Shown here: in pieces, positions 46,080 through 56,400 of the stretch | Numbering within the stretch: position 1 is the first letter of the stretch | How the letters are laid out: each line of letters begins with the position of its first letter | Assembly: GCA_949130495.1 (NCBI GenBank) | Contig: CASBWL010000411.1 | Location: 1,128,001 to 1,192,000 of the forward strand | DNA: 64,000 bases | Origin: Sambucus nigra | Lineage: Eukaryota > Streptophyta > Magnoliopsida > Dipsacales > Adoxaceae | Reading direction: 5' to 3' | Translations under genes and position numbers: made by a program | Notes under the pieces: generated by a model | Databases searched by the model: none | Seen by the model: only the letters and a program-made list of their open reading frames with translations | Told to the model about the DNA's origin: nothing

Positions 46080-47750
46080 TTAAAATTCTGGCAATTGCCA
46101 GAGAGTCTTAGCTTTCTCTTTCATAGGTCCAGTATTCCTAATACTGTAAGTATGATTATAGTCTGATACATTGGTTCTAACTGAGATTTCTTCATTAAGT
46201 CTACCGCTAGGAATTCCTGACTGCATTCCTTCATAAGGAAATTGGGAGAACTTCACATAGCTTTGGAATTCTATATTTATATTAGCGTCTGGGATAATAT
46301 AGTCTTCATAACCACTAGCATATAAGATTAACTTAAAATGCTTGGCTGTGTCTACGGTTACTGTAAATGTCGGAATGACATTAAAGTAGCCTATGTTGTC
46401 TGACATTTCTAATTGGGCTATTCCAATAAGACTTTTCTCAAAGTCTTTCCATCTTTTGTCTACTAAACAACATAATATGTTAATATTATTCTGTGGTCTA
46501 TGTAATCCTTGGATTCTTGCTTGAAAGAGTCCAAAGGTTAGGAATTGGAACTTTCTATCAGTTCCTCTAGATCTAAGCCATTCTGAGTCAAATACTTGGA
46601 GCTCAGTATAGGATTTATCTAACACATGATTTCTATAATGGTAGGTCATGTTATAATTGGGAGTCTTAGGAGTGGCACCTTCTTTAAACAAGTCTATGTA
46701 TCTAACGGCTGGAAGTTGTCCATTATGAATGGAGTCTTCAACAATCTTCCAGTCAACTTCACCCCACTCTTTCCATTGAAGAGGATTGGTGAAATTTCTT
46801 TCCTTCCACCATGTCCTAACATTGGAGGATGAATCCTTAAGTCTTTGGAGCATATGATTACTATGTCCAATATTTGGGATAGAGCTGGTTATCTTGCTAG
46901 TCTTATCTAATCCGTCATTTATGACTCGTCTTCCTAAGGTCTTTCCTTCTCTAGTTTCTATAGAAGGGGTTTCTTTAAATTTACAGGTGGATGCCTGTTT
47001 TTGTTCAAGTCTTTTTTCAATTCTTTCTAAGAAGTCTGAATAATCTTTTTGTCTTTTTATCTGATTAAGGATTTCTTCTTTAGAATTCTTATTCTCCTTT
47101 CTAGTCTTTTCAGAAGTTTCTTCACTATGTCTAGCTAGATAATTAACGATGGTTTTACCAACGTTAGTGATATAGTCTTTTACTTCGTTATCTTTGTCTA
47201 GTTGTTGCATAGTTCTAACTTCTATGACTTCTACAGTCTTTTCAATTTTATATAACCTAGTTAAAATAAAAGGAGAGTCTATTTCTGCTTGAGAAGGTTT
47301 ATTATATACGGCCTTAATTCCGTTTATAATTTCTCCGTATTTTTCTTCTACTTGGGCCATGTCTAGTCTAAGTTCATTAATAATGCTATCCATTTTAGAT
47401 AGATTATGTCTTTCCATATTATTAAGGTAATTTGCTAAATTCTGTTGGAATTTAACAAAGTCTGTGTAGAAGGTAGTTAATCCTTCTGTTTTAGCTTTTA
47501 AGTCTAAATGCAAGTCTTTAACAAAGCTACTATTATAGTCTTGGGTAGCTGCTATAGATGTAGAAATTAAATTTAGTCTTTCTAATATAAGTCTAGTTGC
47601 CTTAGCTGCGTTGGCAATCTCATTTTCATTTATCTTGTAATAAAATCTATCATCATTTATCTTTTCTAAAATTCTTTGATAAAATTCTGATAAGGTCTGA
47701 ATGGAGAGATCTTTTGATACCTCATTCCAGTCTGATCTAACTATCTCCAT
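46080..47750 (-). CDS. Pararetrovirus polyprotein, N-terminal block: coiled coil and 30K-type movement protein
   Basis: The ATG at 47750 lies inside the end of the 166-residue ORF (14-base overlap, ATGGAGATAGTTAG). The frame extends upstream only to a TTG at 47768, so 47750 is the likely start; this gives 556 residues. Residues 1-260 are long amphipathic helices, probably coiled coil. The movement-protein core lies at about 350-510. It has GLFQARIQGLHR, then VDKRWKDFEKSLIGIAQ, then an aromatic FNVIPTF segment and LILYASGYEDY, in the order seen in badnavirus and other 30K-superfamily movement proteins. These proteins widen plasmodesmata for cell-to-cell spread. The block ends at a TAA (46082-46080), after which the same frame stays open. 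Confidence 0.85.
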   Translation of the reverse strand: MEIVRSDWNEVSKDLSIQTLSEFYQRILEKINDDRFYYKINENEIANAAKATRLILERLNLISTSIAATQDYNSSFVKDLHLDLKAKTEGLTTFYTDFVKFQQNLANYLNNMERHNLSKMDSIINELRLDMAQVEEKYGEIINGIKAVYNKPSQAEIDSPFILTRLYKIEKTVEVIEVRTMQQLDKDNEVKDYITNVGKTIVNYLARHSEETSEKTRKENKNSKEEILNQIKRQKDYSDFLERIEKRLEQKQASTCKFKETPSIETREGKTLGRRVINDGLDKTSKITSSIPNIGHSNHMLQRLKDSSSNVRTWWKERNFTNPLQWKEWGEVDWKIVEDSIHNGQLPAVRYIDLFKEGATPKTPNYNMTYHYRNHVLDKSYTELQVFDSEWLRSRGTDRKFQFLTFGLFQARIQGLHRPQNNINILCCLVDKRWKDFEKSLIGIAQLEMSDNIGYFNVIPTFTVTVDTAKHFKLILYASGYEDYIIPDANINIEFQSYVKFSQFPYEGMQSGIPSGRLNEEISVRTNVSDYNHTYSIRNTGPMKEKAKTLWQLPEF

Positions 47751-48237
47751 TAGGAAGATAACTATCAAGTCTAGGGATAAGCTTAGCTTGTTCTTTAGTA
47801 AGTTTAATTAACTCACTGTCTTGATTTTTGATTAAAGTTTTAATTTCTAAAATGTCTTTGTTAATGACTTCTATATGATTAGTCTTAATATTTATTTCTT
47901 GTAACACGTGTACTAAGTCTATTGGGATTTGATTATCTATGTCTAATAATCTTTTAGAGATATTTTTGATCTCTGCTTCTAAAGTTTGAGTGTCTTTTAT
48001 TAGTTGTCTTAATATAAGCAATATACACTTATTTTGGTCTATTATGCTATTAATAGCACTAGCAGTAACTTGTCTACTGTCTGCGTGTTTGGCTGGGATA
48101 TGTTCAATATGTGAACAACCGTCTATGTGTGTGGTTAAACAACCTTCTGAGTCTAAATCAGTTATGGGTATAGGTTGGTAGTCTGGGTTGGTTCCAAAAA
48201 TATCTTGGTAAATGCGAGGGATAAATCCCAAGGGCAT
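47737..48237 (-). CDS. Pararetrovirus ORF of 166 residues, coiled-coil (virion-associated-protein-like)
   Basis: ATG at 48237, 41 bases after the primer-binding site, with its stop overlapping the start of the long frame. Residues about 75-150 are Leu/Ile heptad-rich and charged, fitting a coiled coil. The N-terminal part has several His and Cys. In position and character it matches the small coiled-coil ORFs that precede the polyprotein in badnaviruses and RTBV, which bind virions or nucleic acid. I cannot say which of those two it corresponds to. The ATG overlap suggests leaky scanning or reinitiation for the next frame, as is known for these viruses. Confidence 0.75.
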   Translation of the reverse strand: MPLGFIPRIYQDIFGTNPDYQPIPITDLDSEGCLTTHIDGCSHIEHIPAKHADSRQVTASAINSIIDQNKCILLILRQLIKDTQTLEAEIKNISKRLLDIDNQIPIDLVHVLQEINIKTNHIEVINKDILEIKTLIKNQDSELIKLTKEQAKLIPRLDSYLPNGDS

Positions 48238-48277
48238 TAAAGTCTTTTAACCGTATGTCTAAAAGGAACGTCTTATG

Positions 48278-48289
48278 GCTTTGATACCA
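48278..48289 (-). promoter_or_regulatory. tRNA-Met primer-binding site of the pararetrovirus
   Basis: TGGTATCAAAGC on the minus strand matches the initiator tRNA-Met complement TGGTATCAGAGC at 11 of 12 bases. In Caulimoviridae this site primes minus-strand DNA synthesis and marks map position 1. A weaker TTGGTATCAAGAC lies about 50 bases upstream (48337-48325). Confidence 0.8.
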
Positions 48290-48531
48290 GAATTGGGGTT
48301 TTGGTCGGAATTTGGTGAGGTTCTAAAATCTTTAAAGTCTTGATACCAATTTTGGGTCTGAATTATAAATCTTTTAATTATATAGTCTTAAACTAAGTTT
48401 TTAGAGTAAGACAAGAGGGGGACCATCTGGGGTAAATAACAAAAGTCTTTGGGACCACGGGGGACCACTTTTCGGATAAGGACAAAAGTCAGCACGAAAA
48501 GTCCGCACGGGAAGTCCGCACCTGAGCCTGG

Positions 48532-48534
<3 letters not shown>
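48290..48534 (-). other. Viral leader remnant between the TA tract and the primer-binding site
   Basis: Non-coding viral DNA, recognised as viral because the AGAC signature (GTCT on plus) continues to 48534. It contains several GGGACCA and AGTCCGCAC phrases. GGGACC phrases also occur at the opposite end (38573-38610), which hints that both ends derive from the same intergenic part of the circular genome. Confidence 0.5.

Positions 48535-48562
<28 letters not shown>
48535..48562. repeat. (TA)n tract bordering the pararetrovirus, right
   Basis: A TA run directly abutting the viral DNA (GGGTC/TATATA) on one side and a MITE on the other. Confidence 0.9.
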
Positions 48563-48568
<6 letters not shown>

Positions 48569-48707
48569 GTGCATATCAGTCCCCATTTTAAGAGTGCGAA
48601 CCGGACATGTTTCACCTGGCGGTGAGCGTAGAAATTATAGGCACACTCTCTCTCTTATATGGGCTCACCGCCAAGTGAAAAATCTCCGGTCCGCACAAAA
48701 ACAGTAC

Positions 48708-48708
<1 letters not shown>
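48562..48708. mobile_element. MITE in a (TA)n tract, copy 2 (diverged)
   Basis: The ends AGTACTTGTGC and GCACAAAAACAGTACT are inverted. The interior shares the CATTTTAAGA, GCGTAGAAATTATAGGCACA-like and GGGCTCACCGCCAAGTG phrases with the element at 37841-38019. A shared inner inverted repeat (CACC-GGCGGTGAG / CTCACCGCC) is preserved. TA tracts lie on both sides. Confidence 0.75.

Positions 48709-48781
<73 letters not shown>
48709..48781. repeat. (TA)n(TG)n compound microsatellite
   Basis: A TA run followed by about 26 TG units. A shorter version of the same compound tract precedes R1 copy 2 at 35283-35310, showing that it is part of the R1 boundary. Confidence 0.9.
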
Positions 48782-48782
<1 letters not shown>

Positions 48783-50355
48783 TTATTATTTTTTCTATAA
48801 ATAGCCCGCGCATCGCGCGGGACTAAAAGCTAGCCACAATAATTATTACTAGTAAATTATCACTATTCTTAATTAATAAAATTAAAAGAATCATAAAATT
48901 TGTGAGTGAAGTCAACAAACTTTAAAATTGGTGAAGGCATTTAAAACAAGTCTAACTTGAGTCTTGTTTCTCCGAAATACGTACCAATGCTCAATTTGCA
49001 GGATGACTCACTATTAATTATCTCATGCATGTTTATAAGGCAAGTGAAAGTGATTGGCATGATTTCTACGTCAACCATTTGGAAACAAGAATTTTATTTT
49101 CTACAAGTGATCCAAGTTGTGATAGATATAGGTGTGATGAGATTCCTCGCTCATCATATCTCTTGCAGTGATATTAATGAATCAACACTTAGAAGGGTCG
49201 GTTCAAACAACCTAATATAGTTTAGCCGGATTCATTTTTCAAAAATGTTATGGTCCGAGTATTTTTTTATGAGTTAATTATCTATGTGGCGCTTAAAGTG
49301 CACATATAATTTGTATTGACCATTTAAAATATTTTTTTATTCCTATTAAGCTGCTAAAGTATTTATATGGTGTCAATTTGATTCTCCCATTCATTTTGAC
49401 CGTCAACTTAATCAGAATTTGGGGATAAACAAGATATTTTGGGTCATTGATAATTAAAAAATTGTATATTTATAGAAAAATAGTTATTATATTAAAAAAA
49501 TTGTTTTTAAATATTTTTTTTAACATTTTTATTAATAGAAAATGTTTTTTAAAAACGGTTTCTATACAAAAAAATTAATGTTTTTTAAAACAGTTTTAAT
49601 TTACAATAACATTTTTGTTAAAACAGTTTCTATGTAAAAGAGTTTTTTTCTAAAACAACACATTTTTAATAAATAACTTACATTTATAGTTTCAATCACA
49701 ATCTAATCAACACGTTCCATGGGAGATGTTTGATCTAATTGCGTGTTAGCAAATTTTAAAATTAGTCAACAAATTTAAAACAATCCTCCAAAAAAGTCTT
49801 GTTTCTACGTCAACCCTTTGGGCCTATTACTAAATTTTCTCCAAGTGATCCAAATTATGATAGACATATGTAAGATGAGATTCCTTGCACCACTAAATTA
49901 ACTAGTCTTACTTGATGACTGTCACCACCATGAAAGTAGGCCGAAAGTCTTACATAGACTAATAACTTGTCATTGATTTTTTATATTCAAGACTATTGAT
50001 TTTCTTTGTTTTCCTTTATGAAGTTTTATTTAGGTTATATTATACACACAAGCCTTTGTTAGCTTGCCCTGTCAAAAAAAAGTGAGATTCATAGACAATT
50101 ACTTATTCTATAAAATGTAAATATACCTTGAAAATTGACCATACTTGATCACCACAAGGATAATAAGTTCACATCATTAAAATTGTGTTGCGCTTAAATC
50201 TATAAATAGTCTAACATCATTTGTGATGTAAAACATCTAGTAGATTAGAACTTACACACATGGGAGTATTCTAGATTGGTTACGAAAAGGAGTGTTATAA
50301 AAAATCATAATATAAATGTTTTCCCTCTACTATTTCCAAAGTTTATGGAGATTTT
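48782..50355 (+). repeat. R1 repeat, copy 3 (cut by the LTR retrotransposon)
   Basis: Matches copy 2 from its start. Near the start it has CCCGCGCATCGCGCGGG followed by ACTAAAAGCTAG, a hairpin plus CTAG that resembles a Helitron 3' terminus; copy 2 lacks the last part by deletion. It lacks the FB1 copy that copy 2 has at 35806. It stops at TTTATGGAGATTTT, where the LTR begins. In copies 1 and 2 the sequence continues as GGAGATCCTCTTTTTT. No coding sequence. Confidence 0.8.
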
Positions 50356-53300
50356 TGTAATACCCCGTATTTTTATGGCTTTTAAATTTAGGAATTTATT
50401 AAATTTAATTGAGATAAACTAATTTAATTTTAATTCGGAATGTTGTTTTTAATATTTACTAGCGTGACGAGAGTTAGTAATTATTGGAAATATGTTATTT
50501 GTTGAATGTTACTGGATGAGTATAGTAATATATGAGTTTTATTTTATAATATTGTCACGTGTGAATGAAATAACAATTATGAAAATTTAAGTCGGGACGC
50601 GCCTGTGTCGTGTCAGGACCAAATGTTGATTAATAAAAGTGATTACATGATAAGTTGCTCGTATGGTCATTTTGAGTGCGCCAAAGTGTCCGGAAGGATC
50701 GAGATAGTCAGAAAAGCATACCCGGGAGTTTAGTTTGGGTCACGGGGCGTTTTTAGGCCTATTTAGTACCCCGGGAGGGCGTTTTGGACATTTGGTAATT
50801 ATGGGTAATTAAACTCACGAATTATATAGGGTTATATCAGATGGAAAATGTTATCTTTTAGGGTTAACACAATCAAATACTAATGACGGCCATTGTAGAG
50901 GAAGAGGAGAAGCTCTCCAAGGAATTCTAGGCCAAGAACACCTCCGATTGCACCGCCGTCACCGCCAAATCGTAGATCGCGCGAAGGGGATCACAACTAC
51001 ACCAAATTCTTCCAAAAATCAGAGACTAAATTTCCAGGCAAGTATCTATCTTGCTTTTATCAAGTTAATGCTTCCATTTATATTAGTCTTAGGTTGATTA
51101 GAATTAGTGTTCTTGAAGAAAAATGTTAATTGGAGATACAAATTGCATGTTATAGTGACAGAGATCATATTTTTGGAAATCCATTTCACATGTAGAGGTT
51201 GAGACACGAATTTCCATGGGATTAGTGATAGAAAATTTGGAAAAAGAATGAAGGAAACTAAGATAAGGAAAATATTAGGGTTCATGAGAATTATATACCC
51301 TTTTAACCCATGATTCTTGATGAAAACTCGCATGCCTTACGTAGATTATTACTCACTTGGGTTTATTATGATTGTAGTATCAATTTCTGGGAGTTTGGGA
51401 GTTAAAAGTTTGGGATTTGATGAGTTTGGATGATAGAACCCGTAACTAGTATTCTGCAGATTTTGCCATACCTGCTTGATCGATCGATCGATCCCAGAGC
51501 ATCGATCGATCGACCCCCGTTCATCGATCGATCGACCCCTCCTGGAAACTTGCACTTTTGCTCTTGTTAGCTTAATTCGATTTTATGCATAGTAAACCTT
51601 GATTAGGATTGCTAGAACATATTGGAACATAAAAAGGACCAGTAGGGTCAAGAGAAATCCCATAAAGTGGAACTTTATTGTGAAGGGAAATAAAGGGTAA
51701 ACGGGGAGACTTTCAGACTTAAGAAATCATACGTGCGTTGATTAAATAATCGAAACATCTAATAAGTTGGATTAGAAGGCGAGAGAGGGCCTACTGAAAT
51801 TGTACTTAGATAAAGAGAACACTTCGAGTGACGAGAAGTGAGTTTAGAATAAATTAATTACGAGAATAAAAGGAATGAGGCCGTTATACGATATAATTGA
51901 GTAAAATGTGTAATAACGGATAATTATAATTATGGGTCGTGAGCGCACCTAATTTAATAATCTGGATGTGAATACATATTTATATATGACGGTGTGATTG
52001 TGCATATATTATTTCTGTGTGAAAATCGTACCCGGGCTACTTGCTATCAAGGTGGTTTCCGCGCTGGGACAGTCTTATCTCGATGGGACCTTTATGGGGG
52101 ATATTGACTTGTAACCTAGAGCATAAGATTCCTAGGTACAGGCTATCGTATTGATAGTCACGGTCCTAAGAGACGCGAGGGTATGTGCTGACCTCTTAGA
52201 CTTGGAACTATGTTCGCCTCCATTTGTTTGTGTTTTGTGTTAATACAGTTCGAGAGTGATTTCGAGCTAGTATTTCCCTTAGTTTGTGTGATACGGGGAC
52301 TTGATAGCAGAGTATGCCAGCACCATAGTTTTTATGTGGGGTGCCGTTAGTATATATATAATTTATGAGTGATTGGTATATATATACTTATATATGGAAG
52401 TCTAGCACCATAGATTTTATGTGGGGTGCTGTTTGTATATATATTATACGAGTAATTAATATATATACGTGTAACTATATGAGAACTTTCTACTGAGTAA
52501 AATAGTAGTTAAGTAAATTATGAAATTCATCAACTTCACCGTAAGTATTCGGAAACGTTATAACAATGCAGAATTATTCTAAATAACGTAAGAAATCTTG
52601 AAGAGGAAGATTTTCCTAAAATGAATATCATAACCTTAATTTCACGTGTTTAGTCTTATGGAGAATAAGTTAGATAAGTATACGGGGTTCATTAGTACGA
52701 TACCGTGCACACTAAATGAGAGGTGAGAATTCTCAAGAGAGTGTCGCATACTAATATGACTGTTGCATTAGTCGGTAAGCATTTTAAATACTTGATAAAC
52801 TATTTTTAAAACGGCTTTACATTCGGGCTCTGACCCGTTTGCTGTATCTCTTCTCTCTTCTCTCTTCTGTATATGTATATATGTATTACAGGTGCCCAGC
52901 CACAGGGGCGTGTTGCTTAGGATTCTTTGGATGGAACGTGCTTCAGCTTTTGTGGGAGTTGCAGGCCATTGCTTAGACGACCTCATTGTTGACTCTACTT
53001 CTAGTTCAGCTTTATCCAGTGGGGGCATGTGTCGCCCTTTTTCCATTATTTAGTTGATATTATCAGATACGGTAATTCTGTTTACTTTTAACATCTTTAT
53101 TTCGGGATTTATTACTGTCAGGATGTTTTCCATTAGTGTTGTAAATGTTGGGATTTATTATTGATGGTTAAATTCTTGAATGTTCATTTTTATTCTCATA
53201 CTTAACGTGTGACTCTTAATATGTTAATGATTAAAGGTTTTATAATCAAATTTAATAAAATGGAAATAAGGGTTTCAAATGGTTTTGACACTTAGCTTAA

Positions 53301-53431
53301 TTAATTAGGGTGTTTAAATTGGAAAAGATTATCATTTGCGACAGTGATGCTAAGAATGAGCCAACTTTTCACCTTGATGTTAATTTAATAAAGGAGTGAT
53401 CGCCCGGTATTTAATTAGGCAGGGTGTCACA
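50356..53431 (+). repeat. LTR 1, 3076 bp
   Basis: TG...CA termini (TGTAATACCCC ... GTGTCACA). It contains a block of ATCGATCGATCG-type repeats in three clusters (51477-51540), AT dinucleotide runs around 52350-52460, and a conserved GC-richer segment at 52890-53050 that follows a pyrimidine tract and TATTACAG, a good splice-acceptor-like sequence. That segment is open on both strands but resembles no family I know. Confidence 0.88.
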
Positions 53432-53433
53432 GG

Positions 53434-53445
53434 TGGTATCAGAGC
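53434..53445 (+). promoter_or_regulatory. Primer-binding site (tRNA-Met) of unit 1
   Basis: TGGTATCAGAGC, a perfect match to the complement of the 3' end of initiator tRNA-Met, two bases after the LTR end. Confidence 0.95.
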
Positions 53446-56400
53446 ATCAGGTTCTAGTGTCCTTTAGGATCTGTGCGGCTTATTATGCTTTCAGCGTTGC
53501 TTTGTTTGATATAGAGCCATATGTTTAGGATTGTCGATTTCTTTGATGAGATTTCGTTCTCCTGCTATAATGTGTATACATTAGTAAATTCTAATTTCGT
53601 TCGAATGTGTACGTGTGCCTAGCGATGACGGATGTCTGAAGAGGACCGTTAAGCGGACATCAGGATGCAGGGCTCAGTTGAGATTATAAAATGTATCCGA
53701 CGATGATGACCGTAATCGAGGTCACCTCCATTATGGCATGAGAAGCCAAGGCTAGAAAGGCGACTAAGTCGCAACAATGATTTCCAAATGCTGTTATAGT
53801 CAAATGAGGTGCGAGGGTAAACTTACCCAACGTATTACAAAAACGTGTAGAGAACTGTCAGTGGAAAATTCTAGAAACGCGGAAATTATGTGTGTTTACC
53901 AAAGGAGGTAAAGTATCCAAAGGTTTAGATATAGAACGGAGTGTGGCTAGCTGAAAGTAAAAATTTAGAGAAAATTTTTCTTGACTTTCGGGATTAAGTT
54001 ATAATGATGGGAGTCAACCACCAATTTTAGAAGTGGAATTCTATGCCTATAGGAGAACCTTAGGTACAGGGTTGACCGTATGTTCCTTCCTCAACTGTTC
54101 AGGATTAGAAGCGAACGTGGTTCTGAACTCATCACGGGAGGGCATGACAAGGGTCCATTTGTGAATATGAATCTTAACCGCTAGCGAATTTTGTATCGGA
54201 AGATGTAGATACAAGTGGAGGAAACGACTCCAAGTGGGAGACCAACTCGTAATAATAGTTGATAACACTCAAGGAGGAAATCCTGATGGACGGCCGATTC
54301 AGAGGTTGACAATGTCGTATTTTGTCAATAAAGATGATAATGCTACTTGTGTGGGAAGCTTAAAGGAATCGAAGAATTTAGTCGAGAATAAGACTGAATA
54401 CAACGGTGGTGGTATAGCACCACAAAGGGATGTGGATACACATAAGGGCACCCATTTAAATAATTTGGATAATTGAATTCTTACCAAGTGATGGTAAATT
54501 CAGTAAGTACTATTATAGACTGTAACATGATCTTTATGGCCTAAAAAGCTAAGGGAACAACCGGGATGGCCAATAGGAATCGACTCTACTAAAGTCCGAG
54601 AGAAGGATAATCCTAACCTGGTTAGTAGGACAGGTGATAAGTGAATTATGTGTTGAGGTATTTTGTGCGGAGTGAAATCGCTCGCGATAATATGTTCCAA
54701 AGTGAGTAAAAGGACAAGAATACGGTGCCTAGTAAAGGACAACGATTAAAGTATTTTTGTTTTGGTTTGGGCAGACGTGTTACGTCCAAAAACCATTTGT
54801 GAAGTCAAGACGATTGCCAAGGTGAAAGTATAAGTTGTACCCTCAGAGGATGAGGCGTGTTTTTATGACACGAGCGAGTCACTATATTTTGTTCATTGCT
54901 AGATTAGCATGTGTGACGAGTCTAATGCATATAATTATAAACGTTACCATTATGTGAATATTTTTCCCTTGCGTAGCGGGATTTCTTATTTAGTGCTATC
55001 CACGGAGGATGAATGTGTATATTAACAGTGTTACGCATTTTATTGAGGTTACTCGTCGTAGTGATGCGATATACGAGTATGGTATTATCTTTGATAAAAC
55101 GTTATAGAAATGGTTAGTACGATAGTGGGCATTTATTGCAAGGCTATCGGAGTAGTTGCATTAGTGCAACATGTTTTGTTTTGGCGAGGCTTTACCTGTG
55201 AGAAGGTTGGACTCGCACTTATATTATCTATCCTAGAGACTTCGGAGGAGATAGTGGGCTCGAGATATTCGATGCCAATGTATGTATAGACTTTGTCAAT
55301 ATGATTTAGTATGCATCGGGATTTACCGTTGAGCGAAAAGACTTGACTCAGTATTATGTTTAGCACTCCGGACTTAGTGATAGGAAGAGTGCAGTGTTAT
55401 ATCTATCCTCTAGAGATGTGGTAGTTAAGAGTTATACCCCTATTATTAGGGAAAGGAGTTTCTAGAACTCCGATTGTATGTATTCGAGGTTATAGAATGC
55501 AATTACGACCAAACAATACTGAACGATAATGAAATTGGTGAAACGTTCTTTGTTAAGCCTAATTACGAAAGGAATTGTAACTTGTCCGTCGAGGGACGGA
55601 ATAAAGGGGTACATGCTATGGACGGAGGACCTAACGGATTTCGATAACCGACAATGCTAGGTATTAGTGTATCGGGGGGGTTCCTTGTTTGGATTTCGTT
55701 TTGCGAGAAATCCCACGCATGAAACTTAGCGTAAGGTTGGAAATAGGGAGACGTTTAGTCACTATTCCATGAGTTCAGTACCCTGGTCGAAATGGGATCA
55801 AGTAATTATGTATGTAAGTTGGTAGTTGAATTTTAATTTAAAGCCACTGGAGCCGGATTGTGTGGTAAGAAAGCATTGAAGTTATCCCCACGAATTGAGG
55901 GGTGGAACGATGATAAGGAGGATTTAAAATTTTTGATTTCTAGGGTAATTGAGAGTACCCAAATGTCGTAATCGCGTTTAGAACACAAGGTGAATAAAGA
56001 GTTGGAATGATTTTTAGCATGGATTATCTGGAAAGAACTTTATTATACAAAAGAGATGACCTGTAATTATTTTGATGAATAGAGCGTTAGTGATTTATTT
56101 TGGTTGTTGTACCTATTTGGGAAAATTATTGTACTTATCTGAAGAAGGTTGAGATTTGTTATTCCTCTTTTATGGTCATGGAATTTGAATGCCCTATTAC
56201 TTATACTTTGTTGGATTTAGTTAGTTTCACTGGTGAGTAGCACGTCGTTCGCTCTCCTAGGGCGGTCGGGGTGTTGCAAAATGTGGGCATCTTGGTTAGA
56301 TGCGGTTAAAATAGTCTGTGTTGAAGGGACGTGGTAATAGGCGTGTGAAATATATGTTTGTTGGACTAGTATAACGAAGTGGAAGTGATAGAGTGGATTA

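Larger units (their letters stand above)
38503..48534 (-). mobile_element. Endogenous pararetrovirus (Caulimoviridae), nearly full length
   Basis: About 10 kb of viral DNA on the minus strand between two TA tracts. In coding order: a tRNA-Met primer-binding site (48289), a 166-residue ORF, a long frame with movement protein, capsid, zinc knuckle, protease, RT and RNase H, a promoter-like region (39990), and a 243-residue ORF. The movement protein and capsid share a frame with the polymerase and a second Cys cluster CX2CX11CX2CX4HX2C follows the zinc knuckle. Both features point to the badnavirus/tungrovirus side of the family, but I cannot fix a genus. Integration of such viruses at TA repeats is known for several plant lineages. 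Two in-frame stops break the long frame; otherwise the copy is well preserved, which suggests it is young. Confidence 0.93.

Noticed and set aside
39135..48181. Plus-strand frames of 60-90 codons inside the pararetrovirus
   Set aside because: Shadows of the viral minus-strand genes; they carry the complement of the AGAC bias and no recognisable domains.
51470..51540. ATCGATCG clusters as a possible CRISPR-like array
   Set aside because: Plant nuclear context; 4-bp tandem units without unique spacers of constant length.
52768..53046. 92-codon minus-strand frame inside LTR 1 (and 77 codons in LTR 2)
   Set aside because: The same DNA is open on the plus strand too; I report the conserved segment as a finding but do not call a gene.
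54234..54476. 80-codon frame in the LTR element interior, repeated at 61649-61891
   Set aside because: Could be a gag relic, but I found no gag motif or zinc knuckle, and neighbouring sequence is closed in every frame.
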